From positions 1 through 64,000 of the forward strand of contig CAJNDS010000207.1 of NCBI GenBank assembly GCA_905221605.1: 64,000 bases of DNA. Reading direction: 5' to 3'. Positions 11,561-22,540 of this stretch are shown one piece after another. Below the pieces are notes generated by a model, which worked only from the letters and a program-made list of their open reading frames with translations, ran no database searches and was not told the DNA's origin. Numbering within the stretch: the stretch's first letter is position 1; each line of letters starts with the position of its first letter. A program made the translations under genes and the position numbers. Source of the DNA: Symbiodinium natans (taxonomy: Eukaryota > Sar > Dinophyceae > Suessiales > Symbiodiniaceae).

Positions 11561-11960
11561 TGAAAGCATACGGGGCTGCGGCCAGAACACGATGTGTAGC
11601 TCAGCGCAGCGCAAAAGCTGTGGTTTTCATATGAAAACACACCAACGGCGTAATTTTTCCATATGAAAGCATTCAAGAACTATGGTTTTTCGTATGACAA
11701 CAGCTTGATGTTTAGTTCTGTGCAGCACAAAAATTTTGGCTTTTCGTATGAAACAAAACCATGTTGTTTTCATATAAAAGCACACGAAAACTGGTTTTCG
11801 CGGCACAAAACAGATCGATGTTTAGCTGTGCGCAGCACAAAAGACTGTGCTCTTTCGTACGAAAGCACACTGCAACCATGGTTTTTCATGTGAAAGCACA
11901 AACTCGGGTTTTTCGCATGCAAACTGCTCGATGTGGAGCTTTGCACAGCACTACCCCGAA
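11550..11960. repeat. Array of TTTTCATATGAAAA-type palindromes
   Basis: About nine variants of a 14-16 bp palindrome, the most perfect at 11623-11638 (GTTTTCATATGAAAAC). They alternate with the phrase GATGTTTAGCT.TGCGCAGCACAAAA every 90-110 bp. The palindrome core varies (CATATG, CGTATG, CGTACG, CATGTG, GCATGC) while the flanking T and A runs persist. Confidence 0.8.
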
Positions 11961-12150
11961 ACATGGAGGGGGTCGTCCACGATTGGGCCTGCGCACAGTG
12001 CTTAGGCGAGTGCGACAGGGCCACGCGGAAACACTGGGGTGCTTATCGTTCACGATTTGGAATGTGCACGGTTTCTAGGCGAGAGCGATAGGGCCACCTG
12101 GAAACATCGAGGGGTCGTTCACGATTTGGAATGCGTACGAGGCCTAACAA
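11960..12150. repeat. Short tandem repeat, unit about 75-85 bp
   Basis: The phrase GTCGTTCACGATTTGGAATG...GGCGAG.GCGA.AGGGCCAC..GGAAACA occurs about two and a half times. Confidence 0.8.
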
Positions 12151-12560
12151 AAAAGTCCCAGAAATACACCTTAAATTTTCCTTATCTACTTCCGCACCCT
12201 AAAACCATCCTAAATACTGAACCCGTCTTGAGCCCCAAAAGCCCAAAACCCGAAGAACCCAGCCGCGACTGAAAGCAGTGGCCCCAAAACGAAGGCAGGG
12301 TGCTTTCGTAATTGGAAGTCTGTAGGGTTGAGAGATTGGGACGGAGCAAGAGCCCGAACCGGCTTACACGTAAGCCAAAGTTTGAAACTTACCTTGCACA
12401 CCTCTCTAGGCCTCCAACCACTTCCAAAGTCTCCAATTCGTCATCCTGGGCTTGCACAAGCCTAGTCTAGGGAAAGGGTTCCCTTTGGGGCAATCGGGGT
12501 TAGATTCTTCTCAAATGCTTCTCATCACGATTGCAGCATTTTGGCATTTCCCGACGGAGA
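12151..12560. other. Upstream region, no gene seen
   Basis: Contains CCTAAA/CCCTAAA-like pieces and no convincing frame. No TATA box is evident before the next gene. Confidence 0.4.
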
Positions 12561-12580
12561 CGCTTTCCTTCATTACCGCA
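12533..12580 (+). promoter_or_regulatory. Likely spliced-leader acceptor, with possible relict leader
   Basis: A pyrimidine-rich stretch (CGCTTTCCTTCATTACCGCAG) ends in AG at 12580, 11 nt before the start codon at 12592, as expected for trans-splicing of the dinoflagellate leader. AGCATTTTGGC at 12534-12544 resembles the middle of the known leader (…TAGCCATTTTGGCTCAAG). The match is short and could be chance. Confidence 0.4.
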
Positions 12581-12591
12581 GGTTGACCCCC

Positions 12592-15500
12592 ATGGCGGTG
12601 GAGTCAGTTTTTTTGGCGGCATTGTGCTTGTTTTCTGCTTCCGCATCATCGAGCGTGCCACGGCAGCTGGGCGAAGTTGATGTGGTTGAGGAAGTGTGCA
12701 ATGGCATCGGCCAGGGATTCTGTCAGACCAGCCTCAACATGCCCACGGGCGTGACAATGTCCTACAAGGACGCATGCGCAAACAATGTGTGTAGCTGGTC
12801 GTGTGGGCAAGAGTCCTGCACCCATAACTGTTGCAGCTGGACAAGCCAGGCGTGCACGAACAAATGCTGCTGCTGGGGTTTCCTGAAATGCGGCTGCTCC
12901 AAGAGTAAGTGCGGGGAGATGTGCATCAACAAGCCAGAGTTCGGTTGCAGCAAGTCAAAGTGCGGGGAGACTTGCGTGGACATCCCGTGCACAGGTGCCA
13001 GCAAGCAACATTGCGGTCAGACGTGTGTGAAAGTGCCGGATACCTTGCGAATCGACTGGACACTTGGATTTGCCACCTCTGGCTGCTAATGCTTTTAGCT
13101 AAGTCGATGTTGGAGGAGTTCGTCTTTAGCCTGGTAACAAGCAAGTTAAGCAAATCATTTGAACCAAGGGAAGACGTGTCTCCTTGTGATCACTTCGGCG
13201 TGGGGTCATTGGTTCGCACCGCCGAAAAGACCTGCAGCTGTCTCGGCAAGTTGAAGGGCTTCCTGGAGCAAGTGTCTGAGTTCGACTCGGAGCCATCTGC
13301 CAAGGCCCTGACAGCCGCATCGGAGATGTTGGCGTGTTTGGTGAAGAATGGCTTTGATGTACAGACCAACAAGCCGGCGGCCCAACTTTTGTTCATTCGT
13401 TTTTTTTGTGTGTGTGTGTGACCAAAGTCTCCGCTAAAGATTTTGAGTTGGGGTTCCCCACTTGTATCATCAGAAAACTAAGGCAGTGGTTCAGCAGTTG
13501 ACTGCTGGAGATGACTATGTCATCCAAGCGGCGCCCGTTGACTTGGAGCTCTACACATCCATGGCAGTCGCTATCAGTGCTTGCGTTGGTGGTGGCGCAT
13601 GTGATTTGATCCATGGTGTGACTATGGACTACTTCAGGTCTGCCGCCCAGGACAGCTCATTTCCTCAGGTTCTTGGTCATCAGAATAGTGAACGATAACT
13701 TCGTAAGTGTGTCCAATATGGTCAACAAGTCTCCAGATCTTTGCTTCTCATGTCTTTACCACGGGGATTGCTGTTGATGCATAGACAGCTAGAGACGCAG
13801 GATGTTGGCGCCGGTTTCGAAGACTTCGTTCAGACCTTCGTCCTGACCGGCCTGCTTCAACCTTTGGTGACCGCCTCGGAGGACCTTCGCCCCAAACAGT
13901 AGTCACAGCATTCTTTTCCGTTCTACCCGCATGATTTCCACATTGCCCGCATATATCCCGACATAGCATATAACCCCTGCTTGGTGTCCATCTCGGAGGT
14001 GCCTCAGATGCTGGCAAACGATTTGCCGCAGGCACTGCGTTGCAAGGCGAACGCCACAGAGGCTGTGGGGTAGGGCCTTGCGGGTGTTGGAGGTGCACCC
14101 ATTGAAATTTGCTTCTACCAAAACATGTCGGGCTCAGAATTCAGGGTTGGGTTGCAGCATGTCGTCGTGTGTACCATATTGTTTTCACGCACCTTTCGAG
14201 AATCCAACGCCGCGTAACTGCCACGGAGGAAGCCTTCAAGAAACTGCAGATGAAAATCGAAGGCATCAAGGACTTCTTCCAGAACTTGAGGTTGAAGGCT
14301 CTGTGATTGGTTAAGGGGGGAAGAGTCAAGTGGATTTGGTGCATAACCCGTGAGGAGCACACAACTAAGACAAAAATGTCAGATAAAGATGCCTTCATCT
14401 TTGGTCCTAGACCCTAAACCACCCCAAAGCTTCGTCGGCCCTGTCAGGTGGAGAACATCCAGGAACAGTCGCGGAAGACACTGGATGCGCTCGACGGAGT
14501 CCTGGAGGCTTTGGACAGCTCGGTCACGGCTGTCATCGAACATCTCCAGGAGGGAAAGGCCAACCGCAGAGAGGGTCTAGGGTTTGGACCGTTTATGCCG
14601 GCTTCGCGGATTTTTCCGGATAGTTTCCAGTTTGGGCTGGGTTTCATCTTTTGTTTAGACTGTTTCGTGATTCGTGTCAGCTTGTTGCTGACGTGGTCAG
14701 GTTCTGGACATGTTTTCTACAGGTACTGGTGTGTCGTGCCGAGGTCCGATGCCATTATTATTTCGGCCATATTTTCCGTTTCATTTGGCAAGAGAGCGCG
14801 AGGCAGCACATTTGTTGCAATGGTCGTAGCTTCAAGTACTACCTGTGGCTCGTGTATCTTGTGTCACAATGCTCTGCAAAGTAGTTCTGCGAACATTCAC
14901 ATAGACTCACACCTGTAGGTAGAGCTGTTTGTATTCTTGCTCTTATGGGTTCACCTTTACAGACTTAGACCACAAAACCCTCCTGGTACCCTTGATTGGA
15001 GATGTATGGCCCCTGGTAGTGTTTACTTAGGTGAGGCCCTAAGAGAAGGTATATAGGTGGAATGTCCCTAAGCCCTAAACCCTTAACCCTGGCTTCACAT
15101 TCACCGACTCCGATGATGCAGGTGCCTTTGCTTGACGCAGTGAAGCAGATCTCCGACTTGCGCGAGGTGAAGGATCCTTGGCTTCTGCTCTCTGGGTGTA
15201 CAGGGGTGTAAAAGGGTTTGTCTAGGGGTGTCTAGGGGATGTGGGAGTATGCGGTTATGGGGGTATGGAAGGGTGTAGAAGTTAGGGCGTATCGGGCGCT
15301 GGAGCATTTAGCCTCCCAATAGAACGCCATCTTGGTTTTGGCCAGGCAGGCTTCTGAGACTTGTGTTTCTTGTTGCTGTTTCTTGCGTTGCAGATATCTT
15401 GGCTAGACCCCACACCCTAAACCCTAAATCCTTAGCAATGAGGATCTATTCGACTCGCTTGAGAGCCTGAAGGCTGAGGCTGCAGCGGTGAAGGATCGCG

Positions 15501-16601
15501 CGGAGGAGTTGGATGGGCTGAAGCTGGAATTGAAGGACTTTCTGTAACCCCAGGAATTCACAACAATGGAGCATCAGATGGAAAAGAACAAGGAAAGAGA
15601 AATGGAGACTGGGTTATATAGGGGGTGGTTATAGAGACTCTGTAACCCCATTTACCACAACTGGCTAGGTAAACCACATAAAGCTGTACATAGTTGGGGT
15701 TTCAGGGTTTCCTCCAAACACCATCAGTATTCTCTTCTCATGTTGGGAGAGGTTAATGTTTCGATTTGGTGTTGTATGGGGTTTAAGTTTGATGGTTTCG
15801 ATTGCTGAGATCATGTTTCACTTCCAATCGTCTTGACGAGTGAACAAAGACATCAGCTTGCCGTAGTTCCAGAGATTTCAAGGTGCAAAGGAGTAACACT
15901 TGGTTGCCGCACTTTCATCCAGGACATGGGCGCTATTGACAATTGTGGCTTGAACGATTTGTTGGACGACCTGAAGGAGATTCCCAGTTTGAAAGACTGG
16001 GTGGCTGCGCCTACCCATATGATTGAGGTGCTTGACATCAACGCCAACAGCGTGCAGGCCTTTGATTTTCATTACTCTGGACCAAGAGTCCTACATGGTC
16101 CAACATAACCCATGACATGTTTTTGTTTTTTGCTTTGAAGCGGGCGGGCTGTGAGCAACAGAGAGAGAGAGAGAGAGAGCAAATAATCACGAAAGTTGAG
16201 GGGTAGTTTCCTACAGCACCTACAAAGCATGTGCAGGCAGGTATTGTCAGCTACAACCAGTGGGCCGACTTGAACGTGGAACTCCCGTGCTCGAAGATGG
16301 AGCGCTGGGAATCTTCACTGCTGGGTCAAACTGTCTCGGCAGACATCCCCAAGTTCTTCTCTTGCGACTTTTCCTACAAGTTGCTAGGTCGCTGTTAAAG
16401 AATTTAAAGTAAGTTGCCCCTGTTATGGGTAGGGCTTAGGGTTTATGGTGCCATATTGTGAGTGTATAGTGAACAACACGACTTCCTAGCTTTGATAACT
16501 TGGTTTAGATTCCTTGACAGTAATCCAGGCTGCCCTTGCCCAATGAGCACATCCCCTACTTGCGCATCAAGGACGCGGCTAAAGCTTTGGCAGCAGCGTG
16601 A
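12592..16601 (+). CDS. Secreted cysteine-rich/helical protein, 12 exons, 589 aa
   Basis: I do not recognise a named family. Deduced exons: 12592-13046, 13169-13358, 13483-13617, 13801-13881, 13909-14069, 14201-14297, 14448-14558, 15122-15166, 15443-15543, 15883-16057, 16237-16382, 16529-16601. Together they are 1,770 nt, exactly in frame, and every junction phase agrees. The N-terminus is a signal peptide (MAVESVFLAALCLFSASASS). Residues about 45-150 are cysteine-rich, with three related CxxxxCGxxC units (SKSKCGEMC, SKSKCGETC, SKQHCGQTC). The rest is mostly helical, with coiled-coil-like parts (exons 6-9) and a few cysteines near the C-terminus. Introns 1, 6, 7, 10 and 11 start GC and intron 4 starts GA; the others start GT. 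A secreted or surface protein is inferred. The exact ends of exons 1, 2 and 4 are the least certain. Confidence 0.8.
15071..15430. repeat. Telomere-like CCCTAAA pieces in introns
   Basis: Short CCCTAAACCCT-type runs occur near 15071-15089 and 15411-15427, inside introns 7 and 8 of the cysteine-rich gene. Similar short pieces occur elsewhere (about 3834 as TTAGGG, 47985). They match the plant/dinoflagellate-type telomere motif but are only two or three units long. Confidence 0.5.
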
Positions 16602-18096
16602 GCTTTCAGACTGGATATGCAGCGAATCCTAAGCGAGTTCGCGATGTATAGATGCAAAGTCAGATTGTAAAGTCAGATTGTAAAGGTCTCTTGTGTCAAA
16701 CGAACATGGAACTTGAGAAGAACATAGATGAACGAGGCAGCGTCACGTGCCATGTTCCATGTTTGCTGAACCAAGGGTTCAACCCTCGAACATCCAGTTC
16801 AGAGTTTTGGTCCCGATTAGTGGGTGGCAGCAACATGCCGTGTGTCCATGGCACAGTGGACAGTGGACTCTTCGGTGCCGTTGCTGGAAACTTTATAAAC
16901 TACTTGTAGCCATGAGTCAGGTTATAAATCGCTCTGGCTCAGAAGTGAACCTCGGTGGTAGCAAGGCATGTGCCTTGGGTCAATCGTACAGTGCACAGCG
17001 GACCCCAGCCATCGCCTCAAAACCTGAAAGCTGGAAGGAGGTATGAGCGTTGTCATAGATGGCCGTTCCACGATGCTGTCGCAAACAGCTTTAGGCTCCG
17101 ACTGGCCGCAAGTAGCCGATGTATGCACACCACCCATGTCACACCTGCCAAATTGCGTGTGGGTCGAGCGCAAGCTCGCCCTCAAGGCAATGAATGGATC
17201 ATAGGTTCAATAGATGCCAAGCCTGAACACTACTGTAAGACTGTAAGCCTGTAAGCTTTGACAGGAAATTGGCAGGGTGGTGTGGCCGTTGGACTTGTGA
17301 AACACTGTGGTTTCATTCACATCTAGTGAATCGTGCTCAGTGCACAAATGCATGCGTTTCCCAAAAGGAGTGCCTAATGTGCCAGGCACGCAGCCGCACT
17401 TTGACTGGAGTGTGAGAGGTTGTCGTGGTTTGTCGCCTTTAGCCCTCAAGCCGTTCAGTGACCTCTACGAACAACCCGAGCAACTTTCATAGCTTGCTTT
17501 GCCTGGGCCTTCTGCAGCAGCGAGGGCTCGTCGGGCTCGTGGTTTGTTCCTGGGTGGGCCTGGAGTCGTGCTGCATCTCCAGGTTGCTTCAAGAGGTGCG
17601 CCTCCGTAGGAAGCTGTTGGGGTTTCCGGGTGGATCCAGCGGCGCTACGGCTGCTACGTAAAGGTGGCAGGGATTCGGTTCAGGATAACTAGGATAACAT
17701 ATGTAGGTGAGATGTCTCTATACTTCTTGCAACTTGTATCGATGGGTTCAATCGTTTCAGACCCGCAACAAGATGATGCTTCATGAGCACCCAAACTGAA
17801 ACAAATCCCTACGTAAACTCGCACAAGACAGCTGGGCGACTCGACTTACCTTCACCACGACATAAACCCGGCAAGTCGTGTTCCGGGACAGGTCCTCCAC
17901 ACACTGGGATGGACGGCCAGCGAGCGAGGGCGGTGAACTCGGGGGGCTCCAGGTAGTGGAGGCTCACTTTTTTTGTCTTCAGATGTCTTGAGAGTTCTCT
18001 TAGGGAGGAGATGTGGTGTCCAAGGCCGTAGGATGAATTGCAGTGCTTAAACGTCTTTTTTTGTGCAGTGTACAGCCGTTTCTTGGCCTGTGTAGC
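16602..18096. other. No supported gene
   Basis: Probably the 3' flank of the cysteine-rich gene. A few open frames (for example about 17458-17661) lack any conserved features or consistent neighbours. A duplicated GTAAAGTCAGATT phrase is near 16655-16685. Confidence 0.4.
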
Positions 18097-19290
18097 CTAC
18101 AGCACCTTTGCTTTAGTGCCAACGGGCATCTCCGTGAGATCGCTTGCCCCTTGGACGTCTTGCCAAGGGAACCAAGACGTTCTCGCGATCGGATGCTTGA
18201 GGCCTGCGGCCCCGGCACGATGTCCCCACAGAGCGGCCGCAGCGGAGCCGCGCAGGAATGGAGGTGCGGGGCTTCGTTTTGCATCGCAGCTCTTGCATCT
18301 GGTGTGACGTTCACAGCTTGATGAGTTCAAGCCCCACCTGGCTGCACAAAAGCCGATGAGCAGCTTGAGCCCGGAGCTGTTCGAAGGCCCTGCCCGAGCA
18401 AGTGCCACGCACTCTCTGAAGCTGCAGGTCGCGGCGTCTCAGCGCCCCGGCAGTCGCTTCTGCCCTTTGTCTCCATAACTGCGTGTGATGCTGTGTGACA
18501 ATGTGTCCACAAGACACCATTCGCTTCTCCAAAATTTTTGGGATGCTTAGTCATTGGCTTCCTCAGGGGCAGCCTGAGTTTGTAAAGTCTAAAGAATGTG
18601 ATGAGTGTGACGAGTGTGAAGCAACAGAGTGCTTATGATGTGTGTTTTGTCGTTCGACGTTGTCGGCGGCCAATTTGTTCAGGTCGGGATCAGCCGTGTA
18701 GTTGGTAGTTTCGTAAGCTGCAGCCTGTTGGGGCACATCTAAATCCTCCAAAGCTGCTAGTTGCACAAGTTCCAGACACTTGCTCTAAGTGTGAAGTTGG
18801 TCAGGAACCGCGCCCAATCCATTCTCGCAAGAAGGAGGCCTGCTTTCATGCAGTACATGCTCACAATCTCGCACAGTTTCACACACATGAGCTGTTCCAT
18901 GACGACAGCTTCAGATGCTTGCAGCCATCCATCTATTTGCGGAAGGGTTGCGCATCCTAAGGAGCTCTTCCTTGACCATTTTGGTTGTCTTCAGCACGTC
19001 ATCAGTGCAGGTCACGAAGCCAGCCAAGAACGAAAGTGGACTTGGGCAGTGGGTCGGACGCCGAGCCATGCATCAGCTTTGCCTGTGTTTTCTGCTGCAA
19101 GATCAATTCAACACAACGCAGAAACCTAGACAGCCCGAAGTAGCACTGCCATGCAAGTGTGTTACTCGTAGTCCAATGAAGGCCTTGCGTTGAACGCAGA
19201 CATCTTGGCAGCATGCAAAATTTCTCGGATCATGTTTGCCAAGGTCACCACACGCATGGCTGCCTGGCGAACGGCTCCAAGTGAAATGGG
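18097..19290 (-). CDS. Exons of an unknown helical protein on the minus strand
   Basis: Several minus-strand stretches read as well-formed helical protein. In transcript order they are about 19290-19193 (VRQAAMRVVTLANMIREIL), about 18955-18800 (SEAVVMEQLMCVKLCEIVS then a KAGLLLARMDWAR helix), about 18750-18620 (LAALEDLDVPQQAAAYETTN) and about 18530-18340 (basic coiled coil with RRRDLQLQRVRG). A possible C-terminal exon is at about 18290-18097. AG acceptors precede the exons (for example CTCCTTAG before the second). No family is recognised; the stretch 19012-18955 also looks codable in another frame, so that boundary is open. This is the only region where coding evidence clearly favours the minus strand. 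No start codon was fixed. Confidence 0.5.
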
Positions 19291-20867
19291 GTACAGGCTT
19301 TCTCAGTGGCAGAGTTGCTCAGGAAGTAGTCATGGCTGGCATGCAGTACGATAGTGCGATCAAGCTGAGCGGCAGGATCGACATGTTTCCACCTGGATGG
19401 CACGCTCGAACCCCGGATGGTCCAGAAACTGCGCAAAAGACCATTGTTTGCACTCTGAAGCCTCAGTAAACCTTGTGTGTGTGTGTGTGCGAACGCGCGA
19501 CACTTAATTTGACACCAGAAGGTGCACAGCTGTTGGAGATTTTGTGAAGCATCGCTTTGTGCAGTGGGATGTCGCAAGCTGCCCAACCTTGAAGAAGACT
19601 CTGCACTTGCCTTGTTCCAATGTTTTATGCAGCATCCAAGAGAACCCCCAAGAATGATTCGTAATCTCTCAAAAAAGACCCGCGGCCGGAGGTCCAGGAG
19701 GCGTCCTGGCCCGAAGAGCCGGTCGAAGGCAGCCTTGAGTGGACTTCAACAACGACTCTGTAGTCACAAGAGGAATTCAACCCCTTGCAAGCCCTTCGCA
19801 GACTTCCCAAGAACGCGAGGCTGGCTTCCGGTGGTACCCCGTGGCTTCGTGAAGACCAGCGAGCTGGCACCAGCCCGCCTTCTCAGCCTGGGTATAATTC
19901 AGACAGAGGGAGTGTGAGGGCACAGAGAGAGCAAGGCTTCAGTTGGGACCAGCCTTAGGGAGCAGCAGCTGCATACCACAGCAAGGACAAGGCATCTGTG
20001 TCCGTCTTTCAGGAACAAAGGCGTTCCAAGAGGCACAGGTCGAGGGTCGAGGGCCTACTTCTGCCTCGTTTCAGTTGGGGCTGAGCTGCGGAGGGGAAGG
20101 TGTTCGGTCCAGGCTCCTTGCGCTCTTGCAAGAAAAGCCACGAAAAAAAAGCAAGCAATGAGAGAGAGAGAGAGAGACCAAGAATTGTGTACGAATGGAA
20201 GAGTTTCCCACGTCAAACAGAGCTGCTTGCATCAAGGCACCGGCGGAGGACCCGTCCGAGATTGGCAGTTTAAATGTCCATCAAAGGGTGCTAAACATGC
20301 CTAGGCTTGTTGACCTGATGCCTTGGAAGCTGAAAGGTGTGAGCACTTGGTGCACAGTGCAGTTTTGAAGAGGAAGTTCCGTCAACATCTTTCGGAATAG
20401 CATCTTAGTGCGTCTTCCTGAATGTGCATCAGAGGCATTGTCCTAGTCAGCGCATGCTTGGAGAAGGAAGGCACTCGAAGCAAACGCCCTGCAGTACCTT
20501 GCATTGTGCGGACAGGCATGCGCATGATCGATGCCTTTCAGGACGAGCCTACGCTGCTGACGCCTCCTCCAGCCTCGTCTCGAGGCAACTGGGGAAGCTC
20601 TCTCAAATTTTTTATGCTTCAGCATCGGAAGGGTGCTACCAACTCTAGCAGGCTCTCCACTCAGCAGTGGCAGCAGCTCTTCGCCACAGGCCTCAACGAC
20701 CTGTACGTTTCGTTGTTGTGAAATGTGAGTCTTCTGGTTCCCATGCTCAAGATGTATTTTAGAATGCTGTCCTGGATATTCGGCTAGAGTGGACGTGCAA
20801 GGTTCGGGGTTCCAAGGGGTCGAAGAGATCTTCCCGTGACTCTTGATCAGGTCGATAAGTTGGTCTG
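19291..20867. other. No supported gene; GT and GA microsatellites
   Basis: Contains (GT)n near 19473-19488 and (GA)n at 20159-20176. Possible upstream exons of the minus-strand gene are not distinguishable from background frames. Confidence 0.35.
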
Positions 20868-22540
20868 CAGCTGAGCTTATCGCTGGAGAGTCACAGACGC
20901 AGCGGACGCAGATCTCACAGCAGTACAGGTAGTTCCTTCATTGATGCTTGTAAGATCTTGTAAGCTTCCAGTGGGGGCAGGGCAGGGTGCATCGAAGGAT
21001 CCGCCGTCTGCTGCAAGTGCACGGGCGGCACTTCTAGCATTGCGTGAGGAGCATGTACGTGAAGCGCTGAGATTGTGACACGCACCACTCGCCGTTGTCA
21101 AAGTCCGCTGGTCACGTGCCTGTACAATCTGTGAGGTTTGCGGGAAGCCAACATACAGCTCCGGGAGCGGGAGCTTAAAAAAAGGCGCGCACCATGCCGC
21201 ATTTGAATGCGTGTGCCGACATTCTGGCAAAGTAGTGGCACGGTTGCACAGAACTTGAGGCAGGAAATCGACAGCTTGAACCGCGCCCGCGATTTGACCG
21301 CAAAAGAGTGCCTCCCTCAGTGGCTCTCTTGGGAAGGCGATGGAAGGCGACGAAACAGGGATCTTGCAGCTCTCACTCGCCTAAAGACTTTGCGCTGGTA
21401 AGGTTGTCCACAATCCAAGAGCAGCTGAGCTCAAGCAAACAGGCAGGGCAGCATGGGCGAAAAATAGCGAAATGGCCGCGGGCTTGCGTCCCAGAAGTCG
21501 CAGTCGCAGGACTTGGAGCATGGGCACGAGGAGCTGCGAGTGCTCCTGAAGAAGCTGGAGCTCTGCCGCGAGGTGGCTTGGAGAACTCTTGACTCTTGGA
21601 GAAATGCTTGAGTTCAGGCTCAGACACGGGGCTGTTGGGGGCTGGTGTTGGACTCTGTTGCACTGGCAGGCCGTGGTGACGGCCGTGAAGAGAGCCTTGG
21701 TGGCAGGGGTGGGGCCTTGCAACGTCTCTCAAAGCTCCGGCACAGCTCAGCACAGCTCAGCAAAGCTCAGGATGGAAAGTCCATGATCTGTCTGATGTGT
21801 CATGTGATGCTGCACATGTGACATCATATGTCTTCGATTGCAATCTCAATCCTTGAGGCATCGATGCAGTGTACGAAGAGGTCCCCGATGTGGAAAGCAA
21901 GGACCCGATACATTTTCATGATGCAAAGCAATCCGAAGCTGTGCTTTTGGGTTCAGTTATGTTCAGATGAAGGATGCAAATTTGAGCGGGGACGAGGCCG
22001 GTCCAGCAGTGACCTCGGATCATTTCCGCGGTCGCTCCCTCCATAGACGGGAGAAGACAAACCATAGCTGCTAACCGAGATGGTGGCACGGGCTCGGCAA
22101 GTGCGTGGGCAGCAGGCGAGTGCAGTAAGATCATACGGGATGGTGCAAGTGCAGTCCGGGCAGTGCGGGGGTTCCGAGCATGTTTCTGGACCCAAAGAGG
22201 CGAAACAGAAGGCTGCCAATGCAATGGAAGCCGACCAGGCCGGTGGGATGTGGGCCAGATCCGGACTGGCCACACGGACGCACAACACACTCTCACTGCT
22301 TTTGGTTTGCAGAGGCCATCTCGGAGCTTCTGGCAGTTGTGGGCAATCCATCAACGATCTTGCCAGAGGAGGCCGAGGCCTCGAGCCATGCTGAACTGTG
22401 TACTGTGAGAACGCAGATTTTTGGCACACAATCCCCAGGAGAAGTACATGACGACGGGGGAGAACGCTGAGTGCACCAACCCGGCAGCCGCTCAGCCAGC
22501 CTACGACAGCTCACGGGCAGCTCTAGAGGTGAAAGGCAGA
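20868..22540 (+). CDS. Candidate multi-exon coiled-coil protein, partial
   Basis: A series of short plus-strand pieces, each after an AG and each rich in charged heptad-like sequence: about 20870-20931 (AELIAGESQTQRTQISQQYR, followed by a GTAGTT donor), 21000-21080 (ASARAALLALREEHVREAL), 21232-21300 (AQNLRQEIDSLNRARDLTAK), 21490-21580 (SQDLEHGHEELRVLLKKLEL), 22187-22240 (KEAKQKAANAMEADQAG), 22313-22397 (EAISELLAVVGNPSTILPEE) and 22425-22535 (NPQEKYMTTGENAECTNPA). The pieces agree in style but no family, start or stop was fixed, and some junction phases are unresolved. A structural or cytoskeletal role would be a guess. Confidence 0.45.

Noticed and set aside
15071-15430. CCCTAAA pieces as a true internal telomere
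   Set aside because: Only two or three imperfect units at each place; listed as a motif, not as a telomere.
18974-18984. CCATTTTGG on the plus strand
   Set aside because: It matches nine leader bases but lies inside the candidate minus-strand gene, in the wrong orientation for it.
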